34,612 nt of DNA from an uncultured Gammaproteobacteria bacterium (GTDB taxonomy: Bacteria; Pseudomonadota; Gammaproteobacteria; UBA9214). The number at the start of each line of letters is the position of its first letter. Positions within the stretch are counted from its first letter, which is position 1. The notes below the pieces were generated by a model. It was given only the letters and a program-made list of their open reading frames with translations. It ran no database searches and was not told where the DNA came from. Where the stretch lies: positions 1-34,612 of the forward strand of contig CAJQOV010000030.1 of assembly GCA_905480065.1 (NCBI GenBank), read 5' to 3'. The position numbers were made by a program, and so were the translations under genes. Shown piece by piece: positions 26,135-34,538 of this stretch.

Positions 26135-26446
26135 ATGAAACAGGCGAAATTTTCCATTGGCCAGTGTATCGAGCACCGGTTGTTTGAATACCGGGGAGTG
26201 ATTGTGGATGTCGATGCGGAATTCCGGGCAGCCGGGAAATGGCGACTGCAGAAAACGGCTGGCGCGGCATACGGCGGCGAGCCCTGGTACCATGTTCTGG
26301 TAGATAATAGTGGCAATGAGGCCTATGTGCCCGAGCGCAACCTCGTTGTAGACGACAGCGGCGAGCCTATAAACCACCCGCTGTTGAGCGAGTTTCTGGT
26401 GCAGTCGGATCAGGGTTACTGCCAGAACGTACAGCAGCTCAATTAG
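26135..26446 (+). CDS. hspQ: Heat shock protein HspQ
   Basis: The start at 26135 gives 103 residues beginning MKQAKFSIGQCIEHRLFEYRGVIVDVD, the standard HspQ (YccV-like, hemimethylated-DNA-binding fold) opening. PWYHVLVDNSGNEAYVPERNL and PINHPLLSEFL follow, both family hallmarks. HspQ is a small cytoplasmic heat-shock protein; in enterobacteria it modulates Lon and affects DnaA stability. The heat-shock-like promoter at 26070-26097 agrees. An upstream in-frame ATG at 26099 is less likely because it would lie before the predicted transcription start. Confidence 0.93.
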   Translation: MKQAKFSIGQCIEHRLFEYRGVIVDVDAEFRAAGKWRLQKTAGAAYGGEPWYHVLVDNSGNEAYVPERNLVVDDSGEPINHPLLSEFLVQSDQGYCQNVQQLN

Positions 26447-26524
26447 CTGCCATGCTGCCAGCTGCGCAGGACTTTTTCCCTTGCCATAGCATACCCGTCA
26501 GCGGGTAGATGATCGGGTTGAACA

Positions 26525-26980
26525 ATGATTGCTGCCATCCAGGTACTGCTCAGAAAACACTTGTCGACGGGGGTTGGCGCAGCGGATGCACGGGAGTCCA
26601 TGTTGCAAGCCGCCGCGGCAGCCTTACTGATGGAAATCGCGTCGGCGGATGACCATGTCAGCGATGGCGAACGTACTGCAATCCGGCGGATTGTCGGGGA
26701 AACCTTCGCTATCTCTGCAGAACAGGCGGCCTCGATTTCCCGTGAGGCCGAGCATCGCTCGGATGAGGTAACCTCGTTGTATCCCTTTACCCGTCTGCTG
26801 ACCAGCGAATGCAGTATGGAAGAGCGTGTCGAGATCGTGCACAGTCTTTGGGAAGTGGCGTTTGTCGACGGGCGCATAGATGCTCATGAAGAGCACCTGA
26901 TCAGGAAGATAGCCGATCTGCTGTATGTGCCGCACAGCCAGTTTATTCGCGGCAAACTTGCAAAATCCGGCGTCGATTAG
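26525..26980 (+). CDS. TerB family protein
   Basis: The 151-residue all-helical protein carries both acidic TerB signatures: ASADDHVSDGERTAIRRI (about 38-57) and FVDGRIDAHEEHLIRKIADLL (about 117-137). These form the likely divalent-metal site. There is no signal peptide or TM segment. TerB proteins are linked to stress and tellurite response, but a solitary TerB such as this has no proven role. It follows hspQ by 78 bp, may be read with it, and ends before the terminator at 26999-27021. Confidence 0.87.
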   Translation: MIAAIQVLLRKHLSTGVGAADARESMLQAAAAALLMEIASADDHVSDGERTAIRRIVGETFAISAEQAASISREAEHRSDEVTSLYPFTRLLTSECSMEERVEIVHSLWEVAFVDGRIDAHEEHLIRKIADLLYVPHSQFIRGKLAKSGVD

Positions 26981-26998
26981 CCGCTATTCTGCAAGAAA

Positions 26999-27021
26999 AC
27001 GGGGCTGCCAGGCAGCCCCGT
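26999..27021. terminator. Shared terminator between terB and the HU gene
   Basis: The arms ACGGGGCTGCC and GGCAGCCCCGT (11 bp) face each other across a single base, so a few inner pairs must open to form the loop. On the minus strand a TTTTCTT run follows, giving a good terminator for the HU gene. On the plus strand only a weak T-run follows. Confidence 0.75.
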
Positions 27022-27029
27022 CAAGTGTT

Positions 27030-27380
27030 TCAGACCATTTCCTTCAGGTTCTTCAGCGGCAATACCTTGACAACATTCCGGGCCGGCTTGGCCTTGAATG
27101 TCATCTCTTGACCGGTGAACGGGTTGGTACCCTTGCGTGCCTTGGTGGCAGGTTTACGAACGACCTTGACCTTCATCAGTCCCGGAACGGTATATACCCC
27201 GGGCCCTTTCTTGAGGTCGCGTTTCATTAGTGTGGCGAGGTTATCAAAGACGGCGCCAACATCTTTCTTGGTGAGGCCAGTCTTGTCAGAGATGAAATTA
27301 AGCGTTTCAGATTTAGTTGTTGGTTTTGTTGCAGCTTTTGCAGCTGTCTTTTTCTTGGCTGTCGCTTTCTTTTTTGCCAT
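27030..27380 (-). CDS. HU family DNA-binding protein with Lys/Ala-rich N-terminal tail
   Basis: The start at 27380 follows GAGGAG and gives 116 residues; an in-frame ATG at 27419 lacks support. Residues 1-22 are a Lys/Ala/Thr-rich tail (AKKKATAKKKTAAKAATK) resembling eukaryotic or bacterial H1-like tails. The rest is an HU/IHF fold (LNFISDKTGLTKKDVGAVFDNLATLM; arm region VVRKPATKARKGTNPFTGQEMTFKAKPARNVVKV). It should bend or compact nucleoid DNA, with the tail raising non-specific affinity. It is monocistronic, facing terB. Confidence 0.9.
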   Translation of the reverse strand: MAKKKATAKKKTAAKAATKPTTKSETLNFISDKTGLTKKDVGAVFDNLATLMKRDLKKGPGVYTVPGLMKVKVVRKPATKARKGTNPFTGQEMTFKAKPARNVVKVLPLKNLKEMV

Positions 27381-28182
27381 TCGAAGTAGCTCCTCGTTGA
27401 ATGATAGATAAAACAGCATGCGTAAGATAGCACATAAAATTAAATGTGAAAGCGTTTTGAAGTTCTAAAAAGCCTTTTTTTGTAGGATTTTATGGCTTCA
27501 GAACCGGGTGCTTCAGCTGTTTACGCTGACGACGCCTCTGTGAGCGGTTGCTGTGTGAGCTGGTCTGGTGGCGGGAATGGTGTGTGACACAGGCCCGAAT
27601 GACACGTTTTGCGAACAGGTCAGCAATAATAATACACTGTAAATAAAGGCATAATCGCGTTATCTCCAGGACATCGGCATGCAGGTGATCGGGCATCGAC
27701 AATGCCTGCCCGATTCGCAGGTGTGCATGCCAGGCAGGAATGCCTGTGTCCAGCACGGCATCTGCAACCGGGGCCGGTTCATCCGGATAGCAGCAGCCCA
27801 TCATCTGGCTGCTTCGGGAGCAGCGGCTGCTCACCAACGGGGCGCGTGCCGGACGCCTGCGCTTTCGACAAGTCCCGCCGCTGCGTGTGCCGGGTGCCGC
27901 GGCTGTGCTGCCGGCGAATGCGCCCTGACCGCCAGGGGGGATCTTTCCTGGCGCGTAATAAAGTACCTAAAACATCAAATAAAACAATGAATTAAATGGT
28001 TATATTATTATCCGGGCGGACGTCCTGTAACCCCGGCCTATGCGCGCATGGGGAGGCCTGGCACACGCTGCCTTTACACCTAAATAACAGTTCCCGCCAG
28101 CCGATACGCTGGGAGCAGCCTATTGCCGCCTCGGTATTTGCCGGGTGGTACAACTTACAGACTTTCACAGCGAAGAGTGGAT
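27381..28182. other. Long intergenic region upstream of the 1599-residue fusion gene
   Basis: About 800 bp without a credible gene. Open frames on both strands (such as 27490-27837 minus) have Arg/Ser/His-rich, non-protein-like composition and no ribosome site. Near 27465-27482 an A/T-tract palindrome AAAAAGCCTTTTTT could be curved DNA near the HU promoter. An AT-rich tract at 27955-28012, containing TATATTATTA, is the likeliest promoter zone for the fusion gene. The middle 500 bp hold nothing I can name. Confidence 0.4.
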
Positions 28183-31100
28183 ATGCGCGCCGCACCCAAA
28201 AAGACCGAAGACAGAAAAATTCTCCAGGAGCTCGTTCCGCTGAATGCGTTGTCAGAGGAGCGCTTCCAGGAACTGGCCAGCAAGATCATCATCGAGGAGG
28301 TGAAGGCTGGTCGCTACCTGTTCCGCCAGGGTGATCGCGATAACCAGTCAATCTACCTGCTGGACGGGAAGGTCAACCTGATCGATGGCTTCCGCAAGGT
28401 GGTCGGTGAAGTGGAGGCGGGTACCGATATCAGTCGCTACCCGATCGCCGGACAGCAACCCAGGCCATTTTCCGCACGTGTGGTCAAGAAGGCTGTGATC
28501 GCGCGCATCGATTCCGGCCTGCTTGATGTTTTCCTGACCTGGGATCAGTCCAGCACCGCCGAGGTAATGGAAATCGGGGTGGACGAAAACAATGACTGGA
28601 TGACCCGCCTGCTGCAATCCGAGGCATTCTGCCAGTTACCACCGGCAAAATTGCAGGGACTGCTGATGAAGATGAGGCCAGTCTCGGTCAGCTGCGGCGA
28701 AGTTGTCATCGAAGAGGGAAGCGAGGGCGATTACTTTTACACAATCCATGAAGGTCGTTGCGTGGTTACCCGCACGGACAAGAGCACAGGAATGGTTCAG
28801 ACGCTGGCTGAATTGTCTGATGGCGATTCGTTTGGCGAGGAAGCACTGGTTTCGAGCGGTACCCGCAATGCAACCATTACCATGTTGACAGACGGGCAGC
28901 TAATGCAGCTGGCAAAGCGGGACTTCGAGGAGTTGCTCCACAAGGAGCTGGTCAAGCATGTCAGCCTGGAGCAGTCCGAGCTGCTGGTGCAGGAAGGAGC
29001 AGTCTGGGTCGATGTGCGCACCCCGGATGAATACCAGCAGGGGTCCTTCGAGGACAGTGTAAATATTCCACTTTCTTCCCTGCGTGGTGAATTGCCAGAG
29101 CTGGTGTTCAATGCGAAATACATTATTTGTTGCGATACCGGACGGCGCAGCGAATCTGCCGGGTTTCTCCTGAGTCACAAGGGCTTCGACGTCTATGTGC
29201 TGGAAGGCGGAATCAGTGGCAAGCAGAGCGATGCAGATGAGTCCATGGACGACGGGGTATTTGCGGCGGACTTGCGTGACCCAGTGGTCACTCTGGCAAG
29301 TGATACTGCTGAATTATTTCCGGATACCCCCTGGGGCGTGGCGGGGGCAGTAGCCAGCGCAGAAGCCACAGTAGACGCCGGCACAGATCCCGCAGCAGAC
29401 GCAAGCGAACAGTTATTGCGGTTGCAGTCCGAGTACGATGCCTTGCACGGCCAATATGAAGCGTTGCTGGTTGTGCAGCAACAGCAGGATGTGGCAAAAG
29501 AGAGTCTCGAGAATCAGCTTGAGCAGTTGCGCGGCGAGCTCGGTGAATCTGCTGAAAAGCTGACAGAAATATTCACGCGTAGCTCGGGACTGGACGAGGA
29601 AAGACAGTTGTTGCGTGAACAATATGCTGCATTGCAGGAAGAACATGCGGATATGTTGTCTACGCTACAGGCAGATCTCGACAAGGAACGACATCATGCG
29701 CAGCATTTGCAGCGCGAGCTGGAAACAATAACCGGCGAGCGTGCCATGCTTGGCGAGCAGGTGGAATCCGGGCGTCTGGATTTGCAGACAACTCTCGACA
29801 CGGTGAAATCGGAGCTGGATGAGTCGCGGCGGAAGATTGCGATGTTTGAATCCCGTCTGGATGAGGTCTCGTCAGAGCGTGAGCAATTGCAGAAGGAGAA
29901 CCGCGAACTTAACAGCGAGCTCGCCGGCTTGCAGGCAATGAATGACAGTGCCGGCGGTGAACTGGAAAAACGTGATGAGGTGCTGGATCAGTTGCGAGCC
30001 GGAAATGCGGCGCTTGAGCAGCAGCTTGAGTCGGTCCGTGCAGATCTGGCTGAACGCCAGTTGCAGCTCGATTCTGTAACGGCAGAGTCGACTGACCGAC
30101 TAGAGGCGCTGCAGCACCAGTACGATGAACAGCTGGTTCAACTGAAACAAATGCAGGATCTGCTGGCTGGAGAATCAAAAGATAATGCACAGGCATCAGC
30201 CGCTATAACCAGCCTGCAGGAAGAAAACAATCATCTGCGCAGCTCCATGCGTGAGTTGAATTCCAGGATCGCGCAACAATTCGAACAGATTGAGAACCTG
30301 GGCGCGGATCGCCGGGCAATCGATGATCTGAACTCGAAACAGCAGCTGGAGTGGGAAAAAGAGCGTGATGCATTGCAGGTGCAATTGGCAGAACTCAACG
30401 CCTTGTCTGCACGGTTACAGGATGAGCGGTTGCGTGAACAGGAGGAATTGCAACAGACCAGGGAAAGTTTCGAGAAGCAGCACCTGGAGCAGGTCGACAG
30501 GTACAATGCCGCGCTGGAAAAACATGAACAGCAGTTTGCAGAGATGCGGAGTTCACTGTCGGTAAAGAATGAAGAGCTCGATCTTGCCAGGCAGGAACAG
30601 CAACATCTGCAGAAACAACTCGTCGAAAGCGTGGCGGAAAATTCGAATATCGAGGAGAAGGTAACGGCATTACAGGCGGAAATAACCAGGCTTGCAGAAG
30701 GGTCAGATCAGCAAATCACGGAGTTGCAGGGACAGATCCAGGCGGGTGAACAGAATGTTCTGCAGCTGCAGAACGAGGTCGCCAATAAAGATGAACAGCT
30801 GACCGCGCTGCGACTGGAGATTAACCAGCATGAACTCGCAAGCACGGTTCACGTGCAGGAGCTGGACCTGCTGCGTGCACAGTTGCAGGAAATGCAGGGC
30901 GCACATGAGTTGCACGGTGAGCAGGTGCGAAATCTTGAGCAGAGTATCCAGGAGGCGGCTCGCAAGGCGCACGAGGATCTCAAGCGCAAGAATGATAACG
31001 AAAAGGAATTGCAGGGCCAGGTCGAGCGCCTGCGCAAAAAACTCGAACAGGTTACCGGCGATTACCAGAAATCGCGCAAGGATGCGCAGGACAATGTTGA

Positions 31101-32982
31101 TCAGCTGCGCGAGGAACTGCATGCCGAACGCCAGGCCCGTGATGACGAGCGGGCACAAATGGCTGCCCGGCAGCGTGAACTGAAGGAGCAGCTGACGGCG
31201 GTAGCTTCCGAGCATGAGGTAAATTTCAGTAACCAGTCCGGTGTGATTGAGGAAGCAATCGATGCCGCCCGGAAAGATGAGCGAGCCCGTCTGCAGGGCG
31301 TCATGGACACCCATGCCGCAACCGAGTCGTTACTGGAGCAAGTGCAGCAGGAACTGCGCCAGGCGCGTACCGAGCTGGCCGAATACCGTCGGCTGGAAAA
31401 AGATCGCAGACAGGGTGATGTCGAACTCATAGAGGAGCAGAACCAGCAGGCCGAGGCTGCGATCAGCCAGCTGCATACCCAGCTGAAGCAGCTCACGGAA
31501 GAGCGTGACGACGCGCTTGAGCAACAGATTACCTTGCGCGAGAGAATGGATGCACTGCGCGGCGAGGTCGAGGTTGCGCGTGGCCTGATGAATGCATCTG
31601 CCCAGGGCTGTCTCGAAGATCCGGTACAACTGCGCAAGCAGCTGGATGAAACGCGCAAGAATGTAGAAATCGCCGTGCGTCTGCGTGCCGAGGCAGAAGC
31701 GGCGCGTGACCGGCTGCAGGATGAGTGTGATCGCCTGCTGGTGCAGGTTGGAGGCGGACAGGGTCAGGGAGCGTTCAGTAACACATCTGCACCGGTAATC
31801 CAGCCTGAATCGATGGCCAAGGCAGTTTACGAACCGGCCGCAGCGACCCGGAAAGAAAAGCCGGCTGCTGGCAAGTCACGGCCGCAATCGCCCGCAACTG
31901 ACCAGAAACGCACATGGTCCCGCTGGCTGTTTCCTGCAATCAGTATGGCTATCCTGGTCGTGTCCGGCGTGCTTGTCTGGTCACTGCTCGGTGAATACCC
32001 GTCGTTACAGGATGAAACGTCGATGGATGAGGCGTCGTCTGCAGACGTTGTATTACCTGTGCAAAGCGTGCCAAACCCGCAGCAGTCGTCAGTATTGCCG
32101 GACACGGCGAGAACTGAGCAGTCTTCCCGGCCGGGCGTGAGCCCTGCGCCGCTGGTGGTAGAGCCAGCGCATGAGCCGGATGCAGTGGTCCCAGATCCCG
32201 CGCCAGCGCAAGCGGAAAAGGCGCCCGTGGTAGCAGTGGCGCCAGCGCCGGTCGTGCGTACATTCAGCGACAGTCTGAAGAGCGGTGGTAATGGACCTCG
32301 TATGGTGCAACTTGCGCCAGCGACCTTCCAGATGGGCAGCGTGGGCAATTCAATCAATTCTGAAGAAGTGCCACGCCACGATGTGACGCTGGGAGCGTAT
32401 TCAATCAGTAGTCATGAAGTGACCTTTGCTGATTATGATCGTTACGCACGCGCTACCGGGCAACGCCTGCCGTATGACGAATCCTGGGGCAGGGGCAAGC
32501 AGCCAGTGATCAATGTATCCTGGAAAGATGCTCAGGGTTACGTGAAATGGCTGTCTGTGCAAACCGGAAATACCTATCGTCTGCCCACCGAGGCAGAGTG
32601 GGAGTACGCTGCACGTGCCGGCAATGTCGCCAGCTACTGGTGGACAGAGGTGTACGAAACCATACCCGCGAACTGCTTCAATTGCGGCAGCAAATGGGAT
32701 GGCGCACGAACTGCGCCGGTTGGCCAGTTCGCTGCAAACAGCCTCGGACTCTACGACATGGCCGGTAATGTGCAGGAGTGGACGGCGGACTGTTACCATC
32801 AAAATTATGTCGGTGCGCCGGCCGATGGCAGTGCCTGGGAGGGCGTGGATTGTTCGCAACGGGTGGTCAGGGGTGGCGCGTACTCCAGTCCCCTGAATAC
32901 ATTGCGCAGCGCAAATCGTGCACAGCTGGCGGAGGATACCCGTCTCGACAACCTTGGCTTCCGGGTAGTCCGCGCAGAGTGA
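28183..32982 (+). CDS. cNMP-binding / rhodanese / coiled-coil / TM / SUMF1-like fusion protein
   Basis: The start at 28183 follows GAAGAGTGG and gives 1599 residues. In order: a degenerate cNMP fold (about 14-120) lacking the phosphate-cassette motif; a second cNMP domain (about 148-255) with FGE at 217-219 and Arg228, so cyclic-nucleotide binding is possible; a rhodanese (about 265-345) with active loop C317DTGRRS; a coiled coil of about 780 residues (410-1190); a Pro/Lys-rich linker; one TM helix (about 1248-1270, basic on the N side, so N-in); a Pro/Ala/Val-rich periplasmic linker; and a SUMF1/FGE-fold domain (1367-1599; QMGSVGNSINSEEVPRHDV, RLPTEAEWEYAARAG, LGLYDMAGNVQEWTAD, VVRGGAY). The Cys pair of formylglycine-generating enzymes is absent after RGGAY. 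A role as a membrane-spanning sensor or scaffold is inferred; function is unknown. Confidence 0.9.
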   Translation: MRAAPKKTEDRKILQELVPLNALSEERFQELASKIIIEEVKAGRYLFRQGDRDNQSIYLLDGKVNLIDGFRKVVGEVEAGTDISRYPIAGQQPRPFSARVVKKAVIARIDSGLLDVFLTWDQSSTAEVMEIGVDENNDWMTRLLQSEAFCQLPPAKLQGLLMKMRPVSVSCGEVVIEEGSEGDYFYTIHEGRCVVTRTDKSTGMVQTLAELSDGDSFGEEALVSSGTRNATITMLTDGQLMQLAKRDFEELLHKELVKHVSLEQSELLVQEGAVWVDVRTPDEYQQGSFEDSVNIPLSSLRGELPELVFNAKYIICCDTGRRSESAGFLLSHKGFDVYVLEGGISGKQSDADESMDDGVFAADLRDPVVTLASDTAELFPDTPWGVAGAVASAEATVDAGTDPAADASEQLLRLQSEYDALHGQYEALLVVQQQQDVAKESLENQLEQLRGELGESAEKLTEIFTRSSGLDEERQLLREQYAALQEEHADMLSTLQADLDKERHHAQHLQRELETITGERAMLGEQVESGRLDLQTTLDTVKSELDESRRKIAMFESRLDEVSSEREQLQKENRELNSELAGLQAMNDSAGGELEKRDEVLDQLRAGNAALEQQLESVRADLAERQLQLDSVTAESTDRLEALQHQYDEQLVQLKQMQDLLAGESKDNAQASAAITSLQEENNHLRSSMRELNSRIAQQFEQIENLGADRRAIDDLNSKQQLEWEKERDALQVQLAELNALSARLQDERLREQEELQQTRESFEKQHLEQVDRYNAALEKHEQQFAEMRSSLSVKNEELDLARQEQQHLQKQLVESVAENSNIEEKVTALQAEITRLAEGSDQQITELQGQIQAGEQNVLQLQNEVANKDEQLTALRLEINQHELASTVHVQELDLLRAQLQEMQGAHELHGEQVRNLEQSIQEAARKAHEDLKRKNDNEKELQGQVERLRKKLEQVTGDYQKSRKDAQDNVDQLREELHAERQARDDERAQMAARQRELKEQLTAVASEHEVNFSNQSGVIEEAIDAARKDERARLQGVMDTHAATESLLEQVQQELRQARTELAEYRRLEKDRRQGDVELIEEQNQQAEAAISQLHTQLKQLTEERDDALEQQITLRERMDALRGEVEVARGLMNASAQGCLEDPVQLRKQLDETRKNVEIAVRLRAEAEAARDRLQDECDRLLVQVGGGQGQGAFSNTSAPVIQPESMAKAVYEPAAATRKEKPAAGKSRPQSPATDQKRTWSRWLFPAISMAILVVSGVLVWSLLGEYPSLQDETSMDEASSADVVLPVQSVPNPQQSSVLPDTARTEQSSRPGVSPAPLVVEPAHEPDAVVPDPAPAQAEKAPVVAVAPAPVVRTFSDSLKSGGNGPRMVQLAPATFQMGSVGNSINSEEVPRHDVTLGAYSISSHEVTFADYDRYARATGQRLPYDESWGRGKQPVINVSWKDAQGYVKWLSVQTGNTYRLPTEAEWEYAARAGNVASYWWTEVYETIPANCFNCGSKWDGARTAPVGQFAANSLGLYDMAGNVQEWTADCYHQNYVGAPADGSAWEGVDCSQRVVRGGAYSSPLNTLRSANRAQLAEDTRLDNLGFRVVRAE

Positions 32983-33020
32983 AGCCCGCCTGGCCTGGAG
33001 CTTTATTTACCAGACGCTGG

Positions 33021-33048
33021 TTGACAATGCATGCCGGGTTCGTAGGCT
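33021..33048 (+). promoter_or_regulatory. Candidate promoter for the Rieske gene
   Basis: A consensus TTGACA at 33021-33026 and TAGGCT (3/6) at 33043-33048 have a 16-bp spacer. The expected start falls on the GTG at 33055, which has no Shine-Dalgarno, so a leaderless mRNA is possible. The -10 is poor. Confidence 0.3.
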
Positions 33049-33054
33049 GGGCCT

Positions 33055-33423
33055 GTGTCCGACGTTTCAACCATAACAATCTGCCGGCTGGACGAGCTGG
33101 ATCACGGTGACAGCCGTGGATTCACCCTGGAGCAGGCCGGGAAATTGCACGCTATCTTTGTAGTGAGGCAGGCCGGCAGGGTATATGCGTACCTGAACCG
33201 GTGCCCGCACACCGGCGCACCGCTGGACTGGGTGCCGGACCGGTTTCTCGATCTGGATGGCACACATATCCAGTGTGCCAATCATGCCGCCCTGTTTCGT
33301 ATCGAGGATGGTGCCTGTCTTGCCGGTCCCTGTAACGGGACTGGCCTCGAGCCGCTTGCTGTCGAAATCAATGCCGGGCTGGTACAGCTTCGGGCCGGCT
33401 ATATCATTCCCACGCCGCGTTGA
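33055..33423 (+). CDS. Rieske [2Fe-2S] ferredoxin-like protein
   Basis: The 122-residue protein has the Rieske cluster motifs C50PH52TGAPLDW and C74ANH77AALFRIEDGAC, so two Cys and two His can bind one 2Fe-2S cluster. There is no signal peptide or TM segment, so it should be a soluble cytoplasmic electron carrier of the NirD/BphF-like type. Its redox partner is not encoded nearby. GTG 33055 is the start. Its stop overlaps the TTG start of the BASS transporter gene (TTGA), suggesting coupled translation. It begins 72 bp after the large fusion gene and may be read from it or from its own promoter. Confidence 0.88.
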   Translation: MSDVSTITICRLDELDHGDSRGFTLEQAGKLHAIFVVRQAGRVYAYLNRCPHTGAPLDWVPDRFLDLDGTHIQCANHAALFRIEDGACLAGPCNGTGLEPLAVEINAGLVQLRAGYIIPTPR

Positions 33424-34334
33424 ATGTTGTGTCACTGCTGACTTCACTGTTTCCGCTCTGGGCACTGGCAGCGAGTTTGCTTGCCTGGCTGTTCCCGGAC
33501 TGGTTCGCCGGACTGAAGCCGGCCATCATTCCACTGCTTGGACTGGTCATGTTCGGTATGGGAATTACCCTCACGGTAGGGAATTTCACAGCAGTTTTGC
33601 GACGTCCGCTGCCGGTGTTACTGGGCATTGCCCTCCAGTATCTGGTGATGCCGCTGGCTGGATGGCTGCTGGCCTTGCTGTTCCGGTTGCCGGAACCCTT
33701 GCTGGTCGGCATGGTCCTGGTCGGATGCAGTCCTGGGGGCACAGCATCCAATGTGGTCTGCTTCCTGGCCCGTGGTGACGTGGCGCTATCGATTACGCTT
33801 ACCACATTTTCAACCCTGGTCGCCGTGGTCGCTACCCCGGTGCTGACCTGGCTCTATGTCGGTGAGGCTGTGCCGGTACCGGTGCTCGACATGTTATGGA
33901 GCATTGTCCGTATCATTATTGTACCTGTTGCAGTTGGCGTATTGCTCAACAGGGTAATGCCGCAGCGACTGGCGCCTTTACAGGGGTTCTTCCCGCTGCT
34001 TTCGATGGGTTCCATCGTGCTGATCATTGCCATTATCGTGGCGCTAAACCAGGCCCAGCTGGCTCACGTCGGCTTCGGAATGCTGCTTGCCGTGTTGCTG
34101 CACAATCTGGTCGGGATGCTGGCAGGCTTCCAGGTTCCACGTCTGCTGGGTCGTGACCGGCGTGAATGCCGGACACTGGCGATCGAGGTCGGGATGCAGA
34201 ATTCCGGGCTGGCAGTTGCACTGGCAGTCAAGTATTTCTCGGCGGGGGCGGCACTGCCAGGCGCGTTTTTCAGTATCTGGCATAACCTGTCCGGCTCGCT
34301 GGTTGCCAGCTACTGGCGTCGGCGCGATTACTGA
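33420..34334 (+). CDS. Bile acid:sodium symporter (BASS) family transporter
   Basis: The 304-residue polytopic protein has about ten TM helices. BASS hallmarks are LLGLVMFGMGITLTVGNF, GMVLVGCSPGGTASNVVCFLARGDVALSIT and TLAIEVGMQNSGLAVALAVKYF. Bacterial members carry organic anions with sodium; the substrate here is unknown. The start is probably TTG 33420, overlapping the Rieske stop; GTG 33429 is an alternative. Membership is clear. Coupling to a Rieske protein may hint at a metabolic pathway, but no enzyme in the window confirms this. Confidence 0.9.
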   Translation: MNVVSLLTSLFPLWALAASLLAWLFPDWFAGLKPAIIPLLGLVMFGMGITLTVGNFTAVLRRPLPVLLGIALQYLVMPLAGWLLALLFRLPEPLLVGMVLVGCSPGGTASNVVCFLARGDVALSITLTTFSTLVAVVATPVLTWLYVGEAVPVPVLDMLWSIVRIIIVPVAVGVLLNRVMPQRLAPLQGFFPLLSMGSIVLIIAIIVALNQAQLAHVGFGMLLAVLLHNLVGMLAGFQVPRLLGRDRRECRTLAIEVGMQNSGLAVALAVKYFSAGAALPGAFFSIWHNLSGSLVASYWRRRDY

Positions 34335-34343
34335 ACAGTGATG

Positions 34344-34538
34344 TCAGAGGTCCTTCAGGATGCGTTGCAATAACACCATATAGGCATCACAGGCGGCCAC
34401 GGTTTGCGGGTTGTTAACCGCATACAAGGGCTGCAGGGCGGTATATGCGGACCTTGGGACAGGTTGCCTGGCCACCTTGCCAGACGCCGAATCCTGGTTG
34501 AGTACCTTGCCTGTCGACATGTCGTAGATGATCGCCAT
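34344..34538 (-). CDS. Small protein of unknown function
   Basis: The 64-residue product starts at 34538 behind GGGAGG (6-nt spacer), a strong ribosome site. It has no signal peptide or TM helix. The N-terminal MAIIYDMSTGKVL is strand-like, the middle is polar, and the C-terminal half is helical (TVAACDAYMVLLQRILKDL). I recognise no family. It converges on the BASS gene with only 9 bp between stops and no obvious terminator. The remaining 74 bp to the window end hold nothing identifiable beyond its upstream region. Confidence 0.6.
   Translation of the reverse strand: MAIIYDMSTGKVLNQDSASGKVARQPVPRSAYTALQPLYAVNNPQTVAACDAYMVLLQRILKDL

Noticed and set aside
27490..27837. 115-residue minus-strand frame in the long intergenic region
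   Set aside because: Composition is rich in Arg, Ser, His and Cys, with no ribosome site and no domain.
32281..32982. Active formylglycine-generating enzyme
   Set aside because: The fold is present but the required Cys pair is not, and no sulfatase gene is nearby.
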